Source of the DNA: Amycolatopsis albispora
GTDB taxonomy: Bacteria; Actinomycetota; Actinomycetes; Mycobacteriales; Pseudonocardiaceae
DNA length: 64,000 nucleotides
Direction: 5' to 3'
Assembly (NCBI RefSeq): GCF_003312875.1
Contig: NZ_CP015163.1
Location: forward strand, 7,192,001 to 7,256,000
Below are positions 44,417 to 53,529 of this stretch, one piece after another. The notes below the pieces were generated by a model. That model was not told where the DNA came from, made no database searches, and was given only the letters and a program-made list of their open reading frames with translations. Position 1 is the stretch's first letter. Every line of letters begins with the position of its first letter. The translations under genes were made by a program, and so were the position numbers.

Positions 44417-45724
44417 GTGCTCAGCGCCTTCCGCTCGGCTCTCGCGACGCCGGACCTGCGCAAGAAGATCCTGTTCACGCTGATGATCGTGGCCGTGTAC
44501 CGGCTCGGCGCGATCACCCCAGCTCCTGGGGTTTCCTACCCCAACGTCCAGGCATGTCAGGCGCAGACCGATCAAGAGGGCATTTACTCGCTGCTGAACC
44601 TCTTCAGCGGTGGGGCTCTCCTGCAGTTGTCGATCTTCTCGACGGGCATCATGCCGTACATCACGGCGAGCATCATCGTCCAGCTCCTCACCGTGGTCAT
44701 CCCGCGGTTCGAGGAGCTGAAGAAGGAAGGCCAGTCCGGTCAGAGCAAGCTGACCCAGTACACCCGCTACCTGACGATCGCGCTGGCGATCCTGCAGGCC
44801 ACCGGCGTGATCGCGCTGGCCGACCGCGGCCAGCTGTTCCAGGACTGCGACCAGCCGGTCATCCCGGACAACAGCATCTACGCGCTGGCGCTGATCGTGG
44901 TCACCATGACCGCGGGCACCGCGGTGATGATGTGGCTGGGTGAGCTGATCACCGAGCGCGGCGTCGGCAATGGCATGTCCGTGCTGATCTTCCTGAACAT
45001 CGCGGCCCAGCTGCCCACCGAGGGCGCGAACATCCTCGAGCGCAACAACGCCGTGGTCTTCGCCTTCGTCTGCGTGCTCGGCCTGGCGATCATCGCCTCG
45101 GTCATCTTCGTCGAGCAGGGCCAGCGCCGCATCCCGGTGCAGTACGCCAAGCGCATGGTCGGCCGCCGGATGTACGGCGGCACCTCGACCTACCTGCCGA
45201 TCAAGGTGAACCAGGCCGGTGTCATCCCGGTCATCTTCGGTTCCTCGCTGCTGTACCTGCCGGACCTGATCAGCCGCCTGATCGGCGACCCGAACAGCAG
45301 CTCGGGCTGGCAGGTCTTCCTGCAGAACTACGTGGTGAACCAGTCCAGCTGGGTGCACATCCTGCTGTACTTCGCGCTGATCATCTTCTTCACCTACTTC
45401 TACATCACGATCACGTTCAACGTGGACGAGCGTGCGGAGGAGATGAAGAAGTTCGGCGGGTTCATCCCGGGCATCCGCCCGGGGCGGCCGACCGCCGAAT
45501 ATCTGAGCTACGTGCTCGGCCGGATCACCCTCCCCGGCTCCATCTACCTCGGTCTGGTAGCGATCCTGCCGAACTTCTTCCTGTCCATCACCGGTGACGG
45601 CAACAACCAGAACTTCCCGTTCGGTGGCACCGCCGTGCTGATCATGGTGGGCGTCGGCCTCGACACCGTGAAGCAGATCGAAAGCCAGCTCATGCAGCGC
45701 AACTACGAAGGGTTCCTCCGATGA
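44417..45724 (+). CDS. secY: Preprotein translocase subunit SecY
   Basis: 435 residues from GTG 44417, chosen because GAGGAGG lies 8 bases upstream and actinobacterial SecY starts [16 protein letters not shown]. Longer in-frame starts exist. Ten membrane segments, the plug region and the cytoplasmic loops are intact. SecY forms the Sec channel with SecE and SecG. The stop overlaps adk (ATGA at 45721). Confidence 0.97.
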   Translation: MLSAFRSALATPDLRKKILFTLMIVAVYRLGAITPAPGVSYPNVQACQAQTDQEGIYSLLNLFSGGALLQLSIFSTGIMPYITASIIVQLLTVVIPRFEELKKEGQSGQSKLTQYTRYLTIALAILQATGVIALADRGQLFQDCDQPVIPDNSIYALALIVVTMTAGTAVMMWLGELITERGVGNGMSVLIFLNIAAQLPTEGANILERNNAVVFAFVCVLGLAIIASVIFVEQGQRRIPVQYAKRMVGRRMYGGTSTYLPIKVNQAGVIPVIFGSSLLYLPDLISRLIGDPNSSSGWQVFLQNYVVNQSSWVHILLYFALIIFFTYFYITITFNVDERAEEMKKFGGFIPGIRPGRPTAEYLSYVLGRITLPGSIYLGLVAILPNFFLSITGDGNNQNFPFGGTAVLIMVGVGLDTVKQIESQLMQRNYEGFLR

Positions 45725-46275
45725 CGAGGCTGGTTCTGGTCGGGCCTCCCGGAGCAGGCAAGGGTACGCAGGCAGTCGCGTTGTCCGAGAAGCTCAGGGT
45801 GCCGCACATCTCCACCGGCGACCTGTTCCGCGCGCACGTCGGCGAGCAGACGCCGCTGGGCCGTGAGGCGCAGCGGTACATGGACTCGGGTGAACTGGTG
45901 CCCGACTCGGTCACCAACGAGATGGTCCGCGAGCGCCTGGCCGAGCCGGACGCCAAGGCGGGCTTCCTGCTCGACGGCTTCCCCCGCAACACCAAGCAGG
46001 CGGACGTGCTCGGCCAGATGCTGGCCGACGCCGACACCAGCCTGGACGCGGTGATCCAGCTCGAGGTCCCCGAGGACGTCGTGGTCGGCCGGCTGCTTTC
46101 GCGGGGTCGTTCCGACGACACCGAGGAGGTCGTCCGGCGCCGTCAGCAGATCTACCGGTCGGAGACCGCGCCGCTGCTGGAGTACTACGGCGACATCCTG
46201 GTGACCGTGGACGGCGTCGGCGAGGTCGACGAGGTCTCGAGCCGGGTGCTGGCCGCGCTGCCCGACCGCACGTGA
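45721..46275 (+). CDS. adk: Adenylate kinase
   Basis: 184 residues, the short actinobacterial form without the long LID. Walker [10 protein letters not shown] is at residues 8-16; the AMP-binding [10 protein letters not shown] and LLDGFPRN are present. It interconverts AMP, ADP and ATP. Coupled to secY by ATGA and to map by GTGA. Confidence 0.97.
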   Translation: MTRLVLVGPPGAGKGTQAVALSEKLRVPHISTGDLFRAHVGEQTPLGREAQRYMDSGELVPDSVTNEMVRERLAEPDAKAGFLLDGFPRNTKQADVLGQMLADADTSLDAVIQLEVPEDVVVGRLLSRGRSDDTEEVVRRRQQIYRSETAPLLEYYGDILVTVDGVGEVDEVSSRVLAALPDRT

Positions 46276-47099
46276 CTGTGGGCGGACTGAGTGTTCCGAA
46301 GTTCCTCCGCCGAGGTCGCATGATCGAGCTGAAGTCCCGGGGCGAGCTGGAAGCGATGCGCGCGGCCGGGCTGGTCGTGGCGCGCACGCTCGAGCTGGTC
46401 ACCGAGGCCGCGAAGCCGGGTGTCTCGACGAAGGAGCTCGACGAACTCGCCGAGCAGACCATCCGGGACGCCGGGGCGGTGCCCTCGTTCAAGGGCTACC
46501 ACGGGTTCCCGGCGTCGATCTGCGCTTCGGTGAACGAGCAGATCGTGCACGGCATCCCGGCGGCTTCGCAGGTGCTGGCCGACGGGGACCTGATCTCGGT
46601 GGACTGCGGCGCCATCCTGGAGGGCTGGCACGGGGACTCCGCGGTGACCATCGCCGTCGGCCCGTCCGTGTCGGCGAAGGACCTCGCGCTGTCGGATGCC
46701 ACGCGGGTGGCGATGTGGGCGGGCGTCGAGGCGGTCCAGCCGGGTGCTCGGCTCACCGACATCTCGCACGCCGTGCAGACCGCCGCGGAACGCGCCGGCG
46801 AGGCCGACGGTGTCGAATACGGCATGATCCTGGAGTACGGCGGCCACGGCATCGGTTCGCAGATGCACATGGAGCCGTTCCTGCCGAACGTGGGGAAGCC
46901 GGGCAAGGGCCCGCGGCTGAAGCCGGGCATGGCGCTCGCGATCGAGCCGATGTTGACCGGCGGCGGTGGCGAAACCCTCGAACTGGACGACGGCTGGACC
47001 GTGGTCACCGCGGACGGCTCGCGAGCCGCCCACTGGGAGCACACCGTCGCCATCACCGACGACGGCCCCTGGGTCCTCACCGCCCCCGCCACCCCCTGA
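46272..47099 (+). CDS. map: Methionine aminopeptidase, type I
   Basis: 275 residues if the GTG at 46272, overlapping the adk stop, is used. An ATG at 46320 would give 259 residues. The longer form resembles mycobacterial MapA, which also has a basic N-terminal extension. Metal ligands are visible in [24 protein letters not shown] and WEHTV. It removes the initiator Met co-translationally. Confidence 0.95.
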   Translation: MTVGGLSVPKFLRRGRMIELKSRGELEAMRAAGLVVARTLELVTEAAKPGVSTKELDELAEQTIRDAGAVPSFKGYHGFPASICASVNEQIVHGIPAASQVLADGDLISVDCGAILEGWHGDSAVTIAVGPSVSAKDLALSDATRVAMWAGVEAVQPGARLTDISHAVQTAAERAGEADGVEYGMILEYGGHGIGSQMHMEPFLPNVGKPGKGPRLKPGMALAIEPMLTGGGGETLELDDGWTVVTADGSRAAHWEHTVAITDDGPWVLTAPATP

Positions 47100-47108
47100 C
47101 CCTCACCT

Positions 47109-47153
47109 GCTTTTGCGGGCAAAAGCCGCTTGCCTGCTTTTGCCCGCAGAAGC
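47109..47153. repeat. Two tandem dispersed palindromes, exact 27-bp period
   Basis: Cores at 47109-47126 (GCTTTTGCGGGCAAAAGC) and 47136-47153 (GCTTTTGCCCGCAGAAGC) with a 9-bp spacer, as in the array at 42615. They begin 10 bp after the map stop and may terminate it. Confidence 0.88.
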
Positions 47154-47320
47154 TTGCCGAGCCGCGCGGCGCCCTGATCGGGTCCTTTTGGGTCGCCTGA
47201 CCTGGTGTTTTTCCCGTGCTGGCGAGTTGCCCCGCCGCGGTCTACCCTGGAGCCCGCCCGGCGGTCCCGGCCTGCCGGAAGCGCCCGACCGCGATGTGAC
47301 CTAACACAGTCAACCCCCGG

Positions 47321-47350
47321 TTGGGTGTCGCGACACGGCTTGCGTACACT
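47321..47350 (+). promoter_or_regulatory. Likely promoter of the infA operon
   Basis: TTGGGT (47321-47326) and TACACT (47345-47350), 18-bp spacer, about 130 bp before infA. Same spacing and a similar -35 as the str promoter candidate. Confidence 0.4.
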
Positions 47351-47480
47351 GTCAAGTCGGCGTACTCATCTCGCCGGTTCCAGCGCGCGTGAATACTTGC
47401 GGCATCGGAGTCGGGGCGGCGCGTGCGCCGGGCACCAACGCAAGCACTCACCGCTCAACCAATCACGAAACGCGGAGGAC

Positions 47481-47702
47481 ATGGGCAAGAAGGACGGGGC
47501 CATCGAGGTCGAAGGCCGCGTAATCGAGCCGCTTCCCAACGCGATGTTCCGCGTCGAGTTGGAGAACGGCCACAAGGTCCTTGCACACATCAGCGGCAAG
47601 ATGCGGCAGCACTACATCCGCATCCTGCCTGAGGACAGGGTTGTCGTGGAGCTGTCGCCCTACGACTTGTCCCGTGGTCGCATCGTCTACCGCTACAAGT
47701 GA
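47481..47702 (+). CDS. infA: Translation initiation factor IF-1
   Basis: 73 residues, OB fold, with the family sequence [21 protein letters not shown] and ending [16 protein letters not shown] 47481 follows CGGAGGA by 2-3 bases, a short spacing. IF-1 blocks the A site during initiation. Confidence 0.98.
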   Translation: MGKKDGAIEVEGRVIEPLPNAMFRVELENGHKVLAHISGKMRQHYIRILPEDRVVVELSPYDLSRGRIVYRYK

Positions 47703-47739
47703 TCACGGCGCATCGAGTACAAGCAGGAAAGCAGGAGAC

Positions 47740-47853
47740 GTGAAGGTCCAGCCGAGCGTCAAGAAGATCTGCGACAAGTGCAAGGTGATCCGCCGCCACG
47801 GCCGGATCATGGTGATCTGCGAGAACCTGCGGCACAAGCAGCGGCAGGGCTGA
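47740..47853 (+). CDS. rpmJ: 50S ribosomal protein L36
   Basis: 37 residues from GTG 47740, the zinc form, with Cys in [23 protein letters not shown] and a following His as ligands. 37 bp after infA. Confidence 0.97.
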   Translation: MKVQPSVKKICDKCKVIRRHGRIMVICENLRHKQRQG

Positions 47854-47857
47854 TCAC

Positions 47858-47927
47858 CCACTCGTCGAAGAGTGGATTGACGGCACAACAACTCTCCCCG
47901 CACCTGCCGGGCCGTCCAGCGGCCCGG
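47858..47927 (+). other. Two hairpins between rpmJ and rpsM
   Basis: CCACTC / GAGTGG (47858-47875) and CCGGGCCG / CGGCCCGG (47907-47927) lie in the 205-bp gap before rpsM. They may terminate part of the infA-rpmJ transcript or be leader structures. Confidence 0.45.
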
Positions 47928-48058
47928 TTCACCCCCGGACTTCAGGCCGGGGCCGGGACACCGGTGGCGCAAGCCGCCGGATCGACAGCGAGTCGGTCCC
48001 GGGACCGGGCGGGGAGCAGACCTGAAGAGACGAATTCAGACAAGGAGCACCAGCGCCA

Positions 48059-48439
48059 ATGGCACGACTCGCTGGCGTAGACCTCCCCCGCGAAAAGCGG
48101 CTGGAGATCGCGCTGACCTACATCTACGGCATCGGCCGTACCCGCTCCAAGCAGATGATCGCCGCCGCCGAGCTGAACGCGGACACCCGCGTCAAGGACC
48201 TCAGCGACGACGACCTGCTCAAGCTGCGGGACTACATGGACGAGAACTTCAAGGTCGAGGGTGACCTTCGCCGCGAGGTGAACGCCGACATCCGTCGGAA
48301 GATCGAGATCGGGTGCTACGAGGGTCTGCGGTGGCGCCGCGGGCTTCCCGTCCGTGGGCAGCGGACCAAGACCAACGCCCGCACCCGCAAGGGTCCGAAG
48401 AAGACGGTCGCCGGCAAGAAGAAGGCTGGCAAGAAGTGA
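48059..48439 (+). CDS. rpsM: 30S ribosomal protein S13
   Basis: 126 residues, family start [25 protein letters not shown], Lys-rich end. Forms inter-subunit bridges at the 30S head. The stop overlaps a GTG that opens a 62-codon frame. Confidence 0.98.
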   Translation: MARLAGVDLPREKRLEIALTYIYGIGRTRSKQMIAAAELNADTRVKDLSDDDLLKLRDYMDENFKVEGDLRREVNADIRRKIEIGCYEGLRWRRGLPVRGQRTKTNARTRKGPKKTVAGKKKAGKK

Positions 48440-48624
48440 GCATTCGGGGCAAGAAGGTCGTGCACATCGGCGGCACCCAGCGCCGCGGCACGGGTTCGTG
48501 CGTTTCACCGACTGCTCTCTACGCCCGCCCGATGGCGCTCCGCCAGCTGTACACCGACGCCGGTTCCGTGATCCGGCGCGGGCAGCGTGAAGCGGCCGCC
48601 GCTCACCAAGAGAACTCGCGCTAA
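48436..48624 (+). CDS. Possible small protein between rpsM and rpsK (62 aa)
   Basis: GTG 48436 overlaps the rpsM TGA (GTGA), the coupling used by true genes here, and opens 62 codons ending at TAA 48624, 21 bp before rpsK. The product is basic at the start ([12 protein letters not shown]) and helical at the end ([22 protein letters not shown]). The codon pattern is not strongly biased. It could be a real accessory protein or a chance frame in an unusually long spacer. No family recognised. Confidence 0.3.
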   Translation: MSIRGKKVVHIGGTQRRGTGSCVSPTALYARPMALRQLYTDAGSVIRRGQREAAAAHQENSR

Positions 48625-48644
48625 CCGAGGAGAATCACCCAGAC

Positions 48645-49049
48645 ATGCCACCGAAGTCTCGTACCGCCGGGGCCAAGAAGGTCCGGCGCAAGGAAAAGAA
48701 GAACGTGGCCCACGGCCACGCGCACATCAAGAGCACCTTCAACAACACGATCGTCTCGATCACCGACCCGACCGGTGCGGTGATCTCGTGGGCTTCCTCC
48801 GGCCACGTCGGCTTCAAGGGCTCCCGCAAGTCGACCCCGTTCGCCGCGCAAATGGCCGCCGAGAACGCGGCCCGCAAGGCCGCCGAGCACGGCATGAAGA
48901 AGGTCGACGTGTTCGTGAAGGGCCCGGGTTCGGGCCGCGAGACCGCGATCCGCTCGCTGCAGGCAGCGGGCCTCGAGGTCGGCACCATCCAGGACGTGAC
49001 CCCGCAGCCTCACAACGGCTGCCGCCCGCCCAAGCGGCGCCGGGTCTGA
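48645..49049 (+). CDS. rpsK: 30S ribosomal protein S11
   Basis: 134 residues, core [23 protein letters not shown] and end [13 protein letters not shown]. Platform protein near the E-site codon. GAGGAG lies upstream of the ATG. Confidence 0.98.
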   Translation: MPPKSRTAGAKKVRRKEKKNVAHGHAHIKSTFNNTIVSITDPTGAVISWASSGHVGFKGSRKSTPFAAQMAAENAARKAAEHGMKKVDVFVKGPGSGRETAIRSLQAAGLEVGTIQDVTPQPHNGCRPPKRRRV

Positions 49050-49072
49050 GGAACGGGGAGGAGTAAGCAAAC

Positions 49073-49678
49073 ATGGCTCGTTACACCGGCCCGGCGACGC
49101 GTATTTCCCGTCGCCTCAAGGTTGACCTCATCGGCGGCGACCAGGCTTTCGAGCGTCGCCCGTACCCGCCCGGCCAGCACGGCCGCGGGCGCATCAAGGA
49201 GAGCGAGTACCTGCTTCAGCTGCAGGAGAAGCAGAAGGCTCGCTACACCTACGGCGTGCTCGAGCGCCAGTTCGTCCGCTACTACAAGGACGCTGTGCGC
49301 CGCACCGGCAAGACCGGTGAGAACCTGCTCCAGATCCTGGAGTCCCGGCTCGACAACGTGATCTACCGCGCCGGCATCGCCCGGACGCGCCGTCAGGCCC
49401 GCCAGCTGGTGAGCCACGGCCACTTCCTGGTCAACGGCAAGAAGGTCAACGTGCCGAGCTTCCAGGTCTCGAAGTTCGACATCATCGACGTCAAGCCGAA
49501 GTCGATGGGCACCCTGCCGTTCGTGGCGGCGAAGGAAGCCTTCGGCGAGCGCCCCGTGCCGGCTTGGCTGCAGGTCGTCCCGTCGAACCTGCGGGTGCTG
49601 GTCCACCAGCTGCCCGAGCGTGCGCAGATCGATGTTCCGGTTCAGGAACAGCTGATCGTCGAGCTCTACTCGAAGTGA
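49073..49678 (+). CDS. rpsD: 30S ribosomal protein S4
   Basis: 201 residues, the zinc-free form (no N-terminal Cys cluster), with the S4 RNA-binding domain (LESRLDNVIYRAGIARTRRQARQLVSHGH). Primary 16S binding protein. Confidence 0.98.
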   Translation: MARYTGPATRISRRLKVDLIGGDQAFERRPYPPGQHGRGRIKESEYLLQLQEKQKARYTYGVLERQFVRYYKDAVRRTGKTGENLLQILESRLDNVIYRAGIARTRRQARQLVSHGHFLVNGKKVNVPSFQVSKFDIIDVKPKSMGTLPFVAAKEAFGERPVPAWLQVVPSNLRVLVHQLPERAQIDVPVQEQLIVELYSK

Positions 49679-49794
49679 TCCCGCCCGGGCTGACGGGCCG
49701 GCGGTGATCGGGCGGCGGCGCCCCGAGTGCGCCGCCGCCACGCCACCCCTTTCGGCGTCATATGGCGGGCGCCGGCAGGACAAGGAGAAGGAAA

Positions 49795-50868
49795 GTGCTG
49801 ATTTCCCAGCGGCCGGCTCTCGGCGAAGAGACGGTCAACGAAACCAGGTCCCGGTTCACCATCGAGCCGCTCGAGCCCGGTTTCGGCTACACGCTCGGCA
49901 ACTCGCTGCGGCGCACGCTGCTGTCGTCCATCCCGGGCGCGGCGGTCACCAGCATCCGCATCGACGGGGTGCTGCACGAGTTCACCACCGTTCCCGGGGT
50001 GAAGGAAGACGTCACCGACATCATCCTGAACCTGAAGGAGCTGGTCGTCAGCTCCGAGGAGGACGAGCCGGTCACCATGTACCTGCGCAAGCAGGGCCCT
50101 GGTGAGGTCACCGCCGCGGACATCGTGCCGCCGGCCGGGGTCACCGTGCACAACCCCGATCTGCACATCGCCTCGCTGAACGGCAAGGGGAAGCTGGAGA
50201 TCGAGCTGGTCGTCGAGCGTGGCCGTGGCTACGTGCCCGCCCTGCAGAACAAGCAGGCCGGCGCCGAGATCGGCCGCATCCCGGTCGACTCGATCTACTC
50301 GCCGGTGCTGAAGGTGACCTACAAGGTCGAGGCCACCCGTGTCGAGCAGCGCACCGACTTCGACAAGCTCATCCTGGACGTCGAGACCAAGCCGTCCATC
50401 ACCCCCCGCGACGCCGTGGCTTCTGCGGGCAAAACGCTGGTCGAGCTGTTCGGCCTGGCGCGCGAGCTCAATGTCGACGCCGAGGGCATCGAGATCGGGC
50501 CGTCGCCGCAGGAGGCGGACACCATCGCCGCCTACGCGATGCCGATCGAGGACCTCGACCTGACCGTGCGGTCCTACAACTGCCTCAAGCGCGAGGGGAT
50601 CCACACGGTCGGCGAGCTGGTTTCGCGGTCTGAAGCCGACCTGCTCGACATCCGCAACTTCGGTGCGAAGTCCATCGACGAGGTCAAGCTGAAGCTCGTC
50701 GGCCTGGGCCTCGCGCTCAAGGACAGCCCGCCCGGGTTCGACCCCACCGCGGCCGCGACCAGCTACGACGGTGAGGGCTGGTCCGAGGGCGTCAGCGGGA
50801 TCACCGACGGTATTTCGGACAACGGCCACGACGATGGCCAGGACTACGCAGAGACGGAGCAGCTGTAG
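49795..50868 (+). CDS. rpoA: RNA polymerase subunit alpha
   Basis: 357 residues from GTG 49795, with AAGGAGAAGG upstream. The N-terminal dimerisation domain ([15 protein letters not shown]) and the C-terminal domain ([22 protein letters not shown]) are intact, followed by an acidic tail of about 30 residues. A dispersed palindrome at 50419-50436 lies on the [13 protein letters not shown] segment, which is conserved in actinobacterial alpha subunits. Confidence 0.98.
   Translation: MLISQRPALGEETVNETRSRFTIEPLEPGFGYTLGNSLRRTLLSSIPGAAVTSIRIDGVLHEFTTVPGVKEDVTDIILNLKELVVSSEEDEPVTMYLRKQGPGEVTAADIVPPAGVTVHNPDLHIASLNGKGKLEIELVVERGRGYVPALQNKQAGAEIGRIPVDSIYSPVLKVTYKVEATRVEQRTDFDKLILDVETKPSITPRDAVASAGKTLVELFGLARELNVDAEGIEIGPSPQEADTIAAYAMPIEDLDLTVRSYNCLKREGIHTVGELVSRSEADLLDIRNFGAKSIDEVKLKLVGLGLALKDSPPGFDPTAAATSYDGEGWSEGVSGITDGISDNGHDDGQDYAETEQL
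50419..50436. repeat. Dispersed palindrome on a conserved rpoA segment
   Basis: GCTTCTGCGGGCAAAACG, read as Ala-Ser-Ala-Gly-Lys-Thr using GCT, TCT and AAA, codons that are rare in this gene. Confidence 0.65.
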
Positions 50869-50875
50869 GACCGGT

Positions 50876-50909
50876 GGTCGCTCCGATGTGGTGACGCATC
50901 GGAGCGACC
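50876..50909 (+). other. Long hairpin between rpoA and rplQ
   Basis: Perfect 13-bp stem GGTCGCTCCGATG / CATCGGAGCGACC with an 8-nt loop, 8 bp after the rpoA stop and 36 bp before rplQ. No U-tract. It could act as a partial terminator or RNA-stability element that tunes rpoA relative to rplQ. Confidence 0.6.
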
Positions 50910-50945
50910 TGGTTCCGTGGCTGAGAAGCTGAACTAGGAGAACCG

Positions 50946-51536
50946 ATGCCCACCCCCACCAAGGGAGCCCGTCTCGGCGGGTCGGCCGCGCACCAGCGGC
51001 ACCTGCTGGCCAACCTGGCCACGTCGCTGTTCGAGCACGGCCGGATCACCACCACCGAGGCGAAGGCCCGGCGGGTGCGTCCGCTGGCCGAGAAGCTGAT
51101 CACCAAGGCGAAGCGGGGCGACCTGCACAACCGCCGGCAGATCCAGCAGGTCATCCGTGACAAGTCGGTCGTGCACAAGCTGATCGCCGAGATCGGTCCC
51201 GGTTTCGCGGACCGTGCGGGCGGCTACGTCCGCATCACCAAGACGATGCCGCGCAAGGGCGACAACGCCCCGATGGCGGTCATCGAACTGGTGGCGGAGA
51301 AGACCGTGACCGCCGAGGCGCAGGCCGCGCGCAAGACCAAGTTCGCCAAGGACGAGGCCCCGAAGACCGCGGAGGCCCCGGTCGAGGAGACCAAGGACGA
51401 CGCCGAGGCCACGGCGACCGACCAGGACGCGGACGCGCCCGAGTCGGCCACCAAGGACGCCACCGACACCCCCGCCGAAGGCGCCGACGACGCGGCTTCT
51501 GCGGGCGAAAGCACGCCGAAGAAGGACGAGTCCTGA
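50946..51536 (+). CDS. rplQ: 50S ribosomal protein L17 with long acidic tail
   Basis: 196 residues. The first 120 or so are the L17 core ([26 protein letters not shown]). The remaining 75 form an Ala/Asp/Glu/Thr-rich tail, a common actinobacterial extension. A dispersed palindrome near the end is read as Ala-Ser-Ala-Gly-Glu-Ser. The stop overlaps a CTG that is the best candidate start of truA. Confidence 0.97.
   Translation: MPTPTKGARLGGSAAHQRHLLANLATSLFEHGRITTTEAKARRVRPLAEKLITKAKRGDLHNRRQIQQVIRDKSVVHKLIAEIGPGFADRAGGYVRITKTMPRKGDNAPMAVIELVAEKTVTAEAQAARKTKFAKDEAPKTAEAPVEETKDDAEATATDQDADAPESATKDATDTPAEGADDAASAGESTPKKDES
51495..51512. repeat. Dispersed palindrome copy in the rplQ tail
   Basis: GCTTCTGCGGGCGAAAGC, read as Ala-Ser-Ala-Gly-Glu-Ser. 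Confidence 0.75.
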
Positions 51537-52444
51537 CGGCTGCGGATACCCCGGACGAGCCCGCCACCCCCACCGGGGAGGGCGGGCTCGTTCGTCTGCG
51601 CCTGGAGGTCGCTTATGACGGCACAAACTTCTCCGGCTGGGCCAAGCAGCCTGGTCGGCGCACTGTCCAGGGCGTACTCGAAGACACCCTGGCCAAGCAG
51701 CCTCCTGGCGTAGCCGTCCCACGCTCCGTGGTCGTGGCAGGCCGCACCGACGCCGGTGTCCACGCCTCCGCCCAAGTCCTCCACCTCGATGCACAGCCTT
51801 TTGCGGGCAAAAGCATGAACACCCGGATTCCGGTGGACGACAAGGGCATTCCTGACCTGGAGCGGATGCGTTATCGCTGGAACCGCCACCTGCCTGCGGA
51901 CGTGCGAGTGCTCGCCGCGACGGTCGCGCCGCCCGGCTTCGACGCTCGCTTCTCCGCGGTTCGCAGGCACTACCTTTACCGGGTCTCAGATGCTCCCTGG
52001 GGCGTCGACCCGCTGCGCCGGTACGACACCCTCGCCTGGGGCCGTCCCTTGTCCGTGGACCGCCTCAACGAGGCCTCGGCCGAGCTGCTCGGCCTCCACG
52101 ACTTCGCCGCCTTCTGCAAGCAGCGTGAGGGAGGCACGACGATCCGCGAGCTGCAGCGGCTGGTCTGGCGTCGTACGGCCGAGTATTCGGTCGAGGTGGA
52201 GGTCTCCGCGGACGCGTTCTGCCATTCGATGGTTCGTAGCCTCGTTGGCGCCCTCCTCCTGGTAGGCGATGGTCGCAAGGCCACCAGCTGGCCCGGACAG
52301 CAATTGGACTCCCGTGTTCGTGACAGCGCGGTCGCACCCGCTCACGGGCTGACGCTCGTGGGCGTCGACTATCCACCCGACGCCGAGTTGGCACGGCGAG
52401 CCGAGCAGACCCGCAATGTCCGGACATCGGACGCCGTTTCGTAG
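51533..52444 (+). CDS. truA: tRNA pseudouridine(38-40) synthase with no canonical start codon
   Basis: The family N-terminus ([28 protein letters not shown]) is coded from about 51590. Yet the frame has no ATG, GTG or TTG from its upstream stop until the GTG at 51728, which would remove the first 65 residues including essential sequence. A CTG at 51533 overlaps the rplQ stop as CTGA, the geometry of the ATGA/GTGA couplings used elsewhere here; that gives 303 residues. The catalytic Asp is in [11 protein letters not shown] dispersed palindrome is read as Phe-Ala-Gly-Lys-Ser. TruA modifies tRNA positions 38-40. The start is inference. Confidence 0.85.
   Translation: MTAADTPDEPATPTGEGGLVRLRLEVAYDGTNFSGWAKQPGRRTVQGVLEDTLAKQPPGVAVPRSVVVAGRTDAGVHASAQVLHLDAQPFAGKSMNTRIPVDDKGIPDLERMRYRWNRHLPADVRVLAATVAPPGFDARFSAVRRHYLYRVSDAPWGVDPLRRYDTLAWGRPLSVDRLNEASAELLGLHDFAAFCKQREGGTTIRELQRLVWRRTAEYSVEVEVSADAFCHSMVRSLVGALLLVGDGRKATSWPGQQLDSRVRDSAVAPAHGLTLVGVDYPPDAELARRAEQTRNVRTSDAVS
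51797..51814. repeat. Dispersed palindrome copy in truA
   Basis: CCTTTTGCGGGCAAAAGC, read as Pro-Phe-Ala-Gly-Lys-Ser. Confidence 0.75.
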
Positions 52445-52450
52445 TCCGGT

Positions 52451-53353
52451 TCAGGCGCGTTGCCGAGCGAGCTGGATGCGCTTCAAAATCACTCGGTGGT
52501 CGGTGGCGAGATGCTCGGGCCGCACAATCACGAATTTCCAGCCTGCCTCGCCCAGTCTTTGCCGTCTCTTCTTGTCATGACGTCGTCGTGCTGGGTCGTC
52601 GTGCAGACCGCCGTCGTATTCGACGGCTACCTTCTCGGCCTCTAGAGCAAGGTTGGCGTGGCCCAGAAACTCGCCGTTCTTATGCACACTCAGTTGAGGT
52701 GTGGGGCGTAAGCCGCCGAACCTCATGATGGTCCGCAGTTCCGATTTCGGGCGGGTATCGGTTTTGGGGTCGACGAGTTCGAGAGCTAGGCGGCCGAGGC
52801 GTACGCCCCAATTCCTCCGCCTTCTGCACTCAGCCTTGAGTGCGTCGATTTTGATTTTGTTGCGTCGCAGGAACATGTCGAGGTCAGGCACTGCCATGCG
52901 TAAGCGCCCGACAGTGCTGTGGAGGCGTGGCGCGTGACGAAAGATCAGATCGAGTGCGATACGAAGAGGTCTCGCGATCCGAGCATTCTGCCAGGGCTTC
53001 GATTCATCCGGCTCGATCTTCGTACGTCGAATGCGCATGCCTGCCACCGGGCCAAACCGTGACGACTCGGGGACTACGAATTCGACAGGGTCGTAAGGGG
53101 CTGCGAGGTTTACGCCAAGGACGGTAGCCGCCGAACGGCCCGTCAGCACCGCGTCCGGTGGGACTCGTAGGGCCGCGCCTCGGCATCTGAGCTTGTGCGT
53201 GACTGGTACTTCGGCGGGAACGTAAACGTCCTGGAACAGGCGTCTGAACCGCGGTCCCTGCAGTTCCGCCTTGGTGACGATGCCTGCAGCGACGGCAGCA
53301 GAGCCGCGGAAGACGTCCCGCAATTGGGGGTGGAGTGCAGTTGAGTTGGCCAT
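52451..53353 (-). CDS. DUF559-like endonuclease-fold protein with AbiEi-like N-terminus
   Basis: 300 residues. The C-terminal 100 residues match the actinobacterial DUF559 / PD-(D/E)XK-like pattern (VAVEYDGGLHDDPARRRHDKKRRQRL, then GWKFVIVRPEHL). The N-terminal part, with a helix-turn-helix-like start and an Arg-rich middle, resembles proteins annotated as AbiEi-type antitoxin domains. Base composition is visibly less GC-rich than the neighbours and codon choice is looser, which suggests later acquisition. It is convergent with truA, 6 bp away. The biological role is unknown; no partner toxin gene lies next to it. Confidence 0.75.
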   Translation of the reverse strand: MANSTALHPQLRDVFRGSAAVAAGIVTKAELQGPRFRRLFQDVYVPAEVPVTHKLRCRGAALRVPPDAVLTGRSAATVLGVNLAAPYDPVEFVVPESSRFGPVAGMRIRRTKIEPDESKPWQNARIARPLRIALDLIFRHAPRLHSTVGRLRMAVPDLDMFLRRNKIKIDALKAECRRRRNWGVRLGRLALELVDPKTDTRPKSELRTIMRFGGLRPTPQLSVHKNGEFLGHANLALEAEKVAVEYDGGLHDDPARRRHDKKRRQRLGEAGWKFVIVRPEHLATDHRVILKRIQLARQRA

Positions 53354-53465
53354 GCTCAGAGCCTGGGTAGCGACACCGACAGAACAGCCTCAGTTGCGCC
53401 GACCGCGCTCGAGTTGTCCACAACGCCCACGAAATCCACAGGCCGCCCCGGGTTGGGATGACGAG

Positions 53466-53482
53466 CCTTCTGCGGGCAAAGC
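53466..53482. repeat. Dispersed palindrome copy beside a long stem
   Basis: CCTTCTGCGGGCAAAGC, 17 bp, one A short of the consensus. Confidence 0.6.
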
Positions 53483-53525
53483 CGTGCGGTGCATGCTTCT
53501 GCCCGCAGAAGCATGCACCGCACGG
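53482..53525 (-). terminator. Long-stem terminator built on the dispersed palindrome
   Basis: A palindrome core at 53495-53512 is extended to perfect 21-bp arms around CC. It lies 5 bp after the minus-strand stop at 53530, so it most likely ends the eccE transcript. Confidence 0.75.
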
Positions 53526-53529
53526 GTTG

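Larger units (their letters stand above)
47100..47480. other. 381-bp region between map and infA
   Basis: Holds two dispersed palindromes directly after map and the likely infA promoter with a leader of about 125 nt. CGCCCGACCGCG at 47282-47293 resembles the core of the rpsL/rpsJ leader motif but lies upstream of the predicted promoter. Confidence 0.6.

Noticed and set aside
51728..52444. truA starting at the GTG at 51728
   Set aside because: It would remove the conserved N-terminal strand and about a fifth of the enzyme, all of which is clearly encoded upstream in the same frame.
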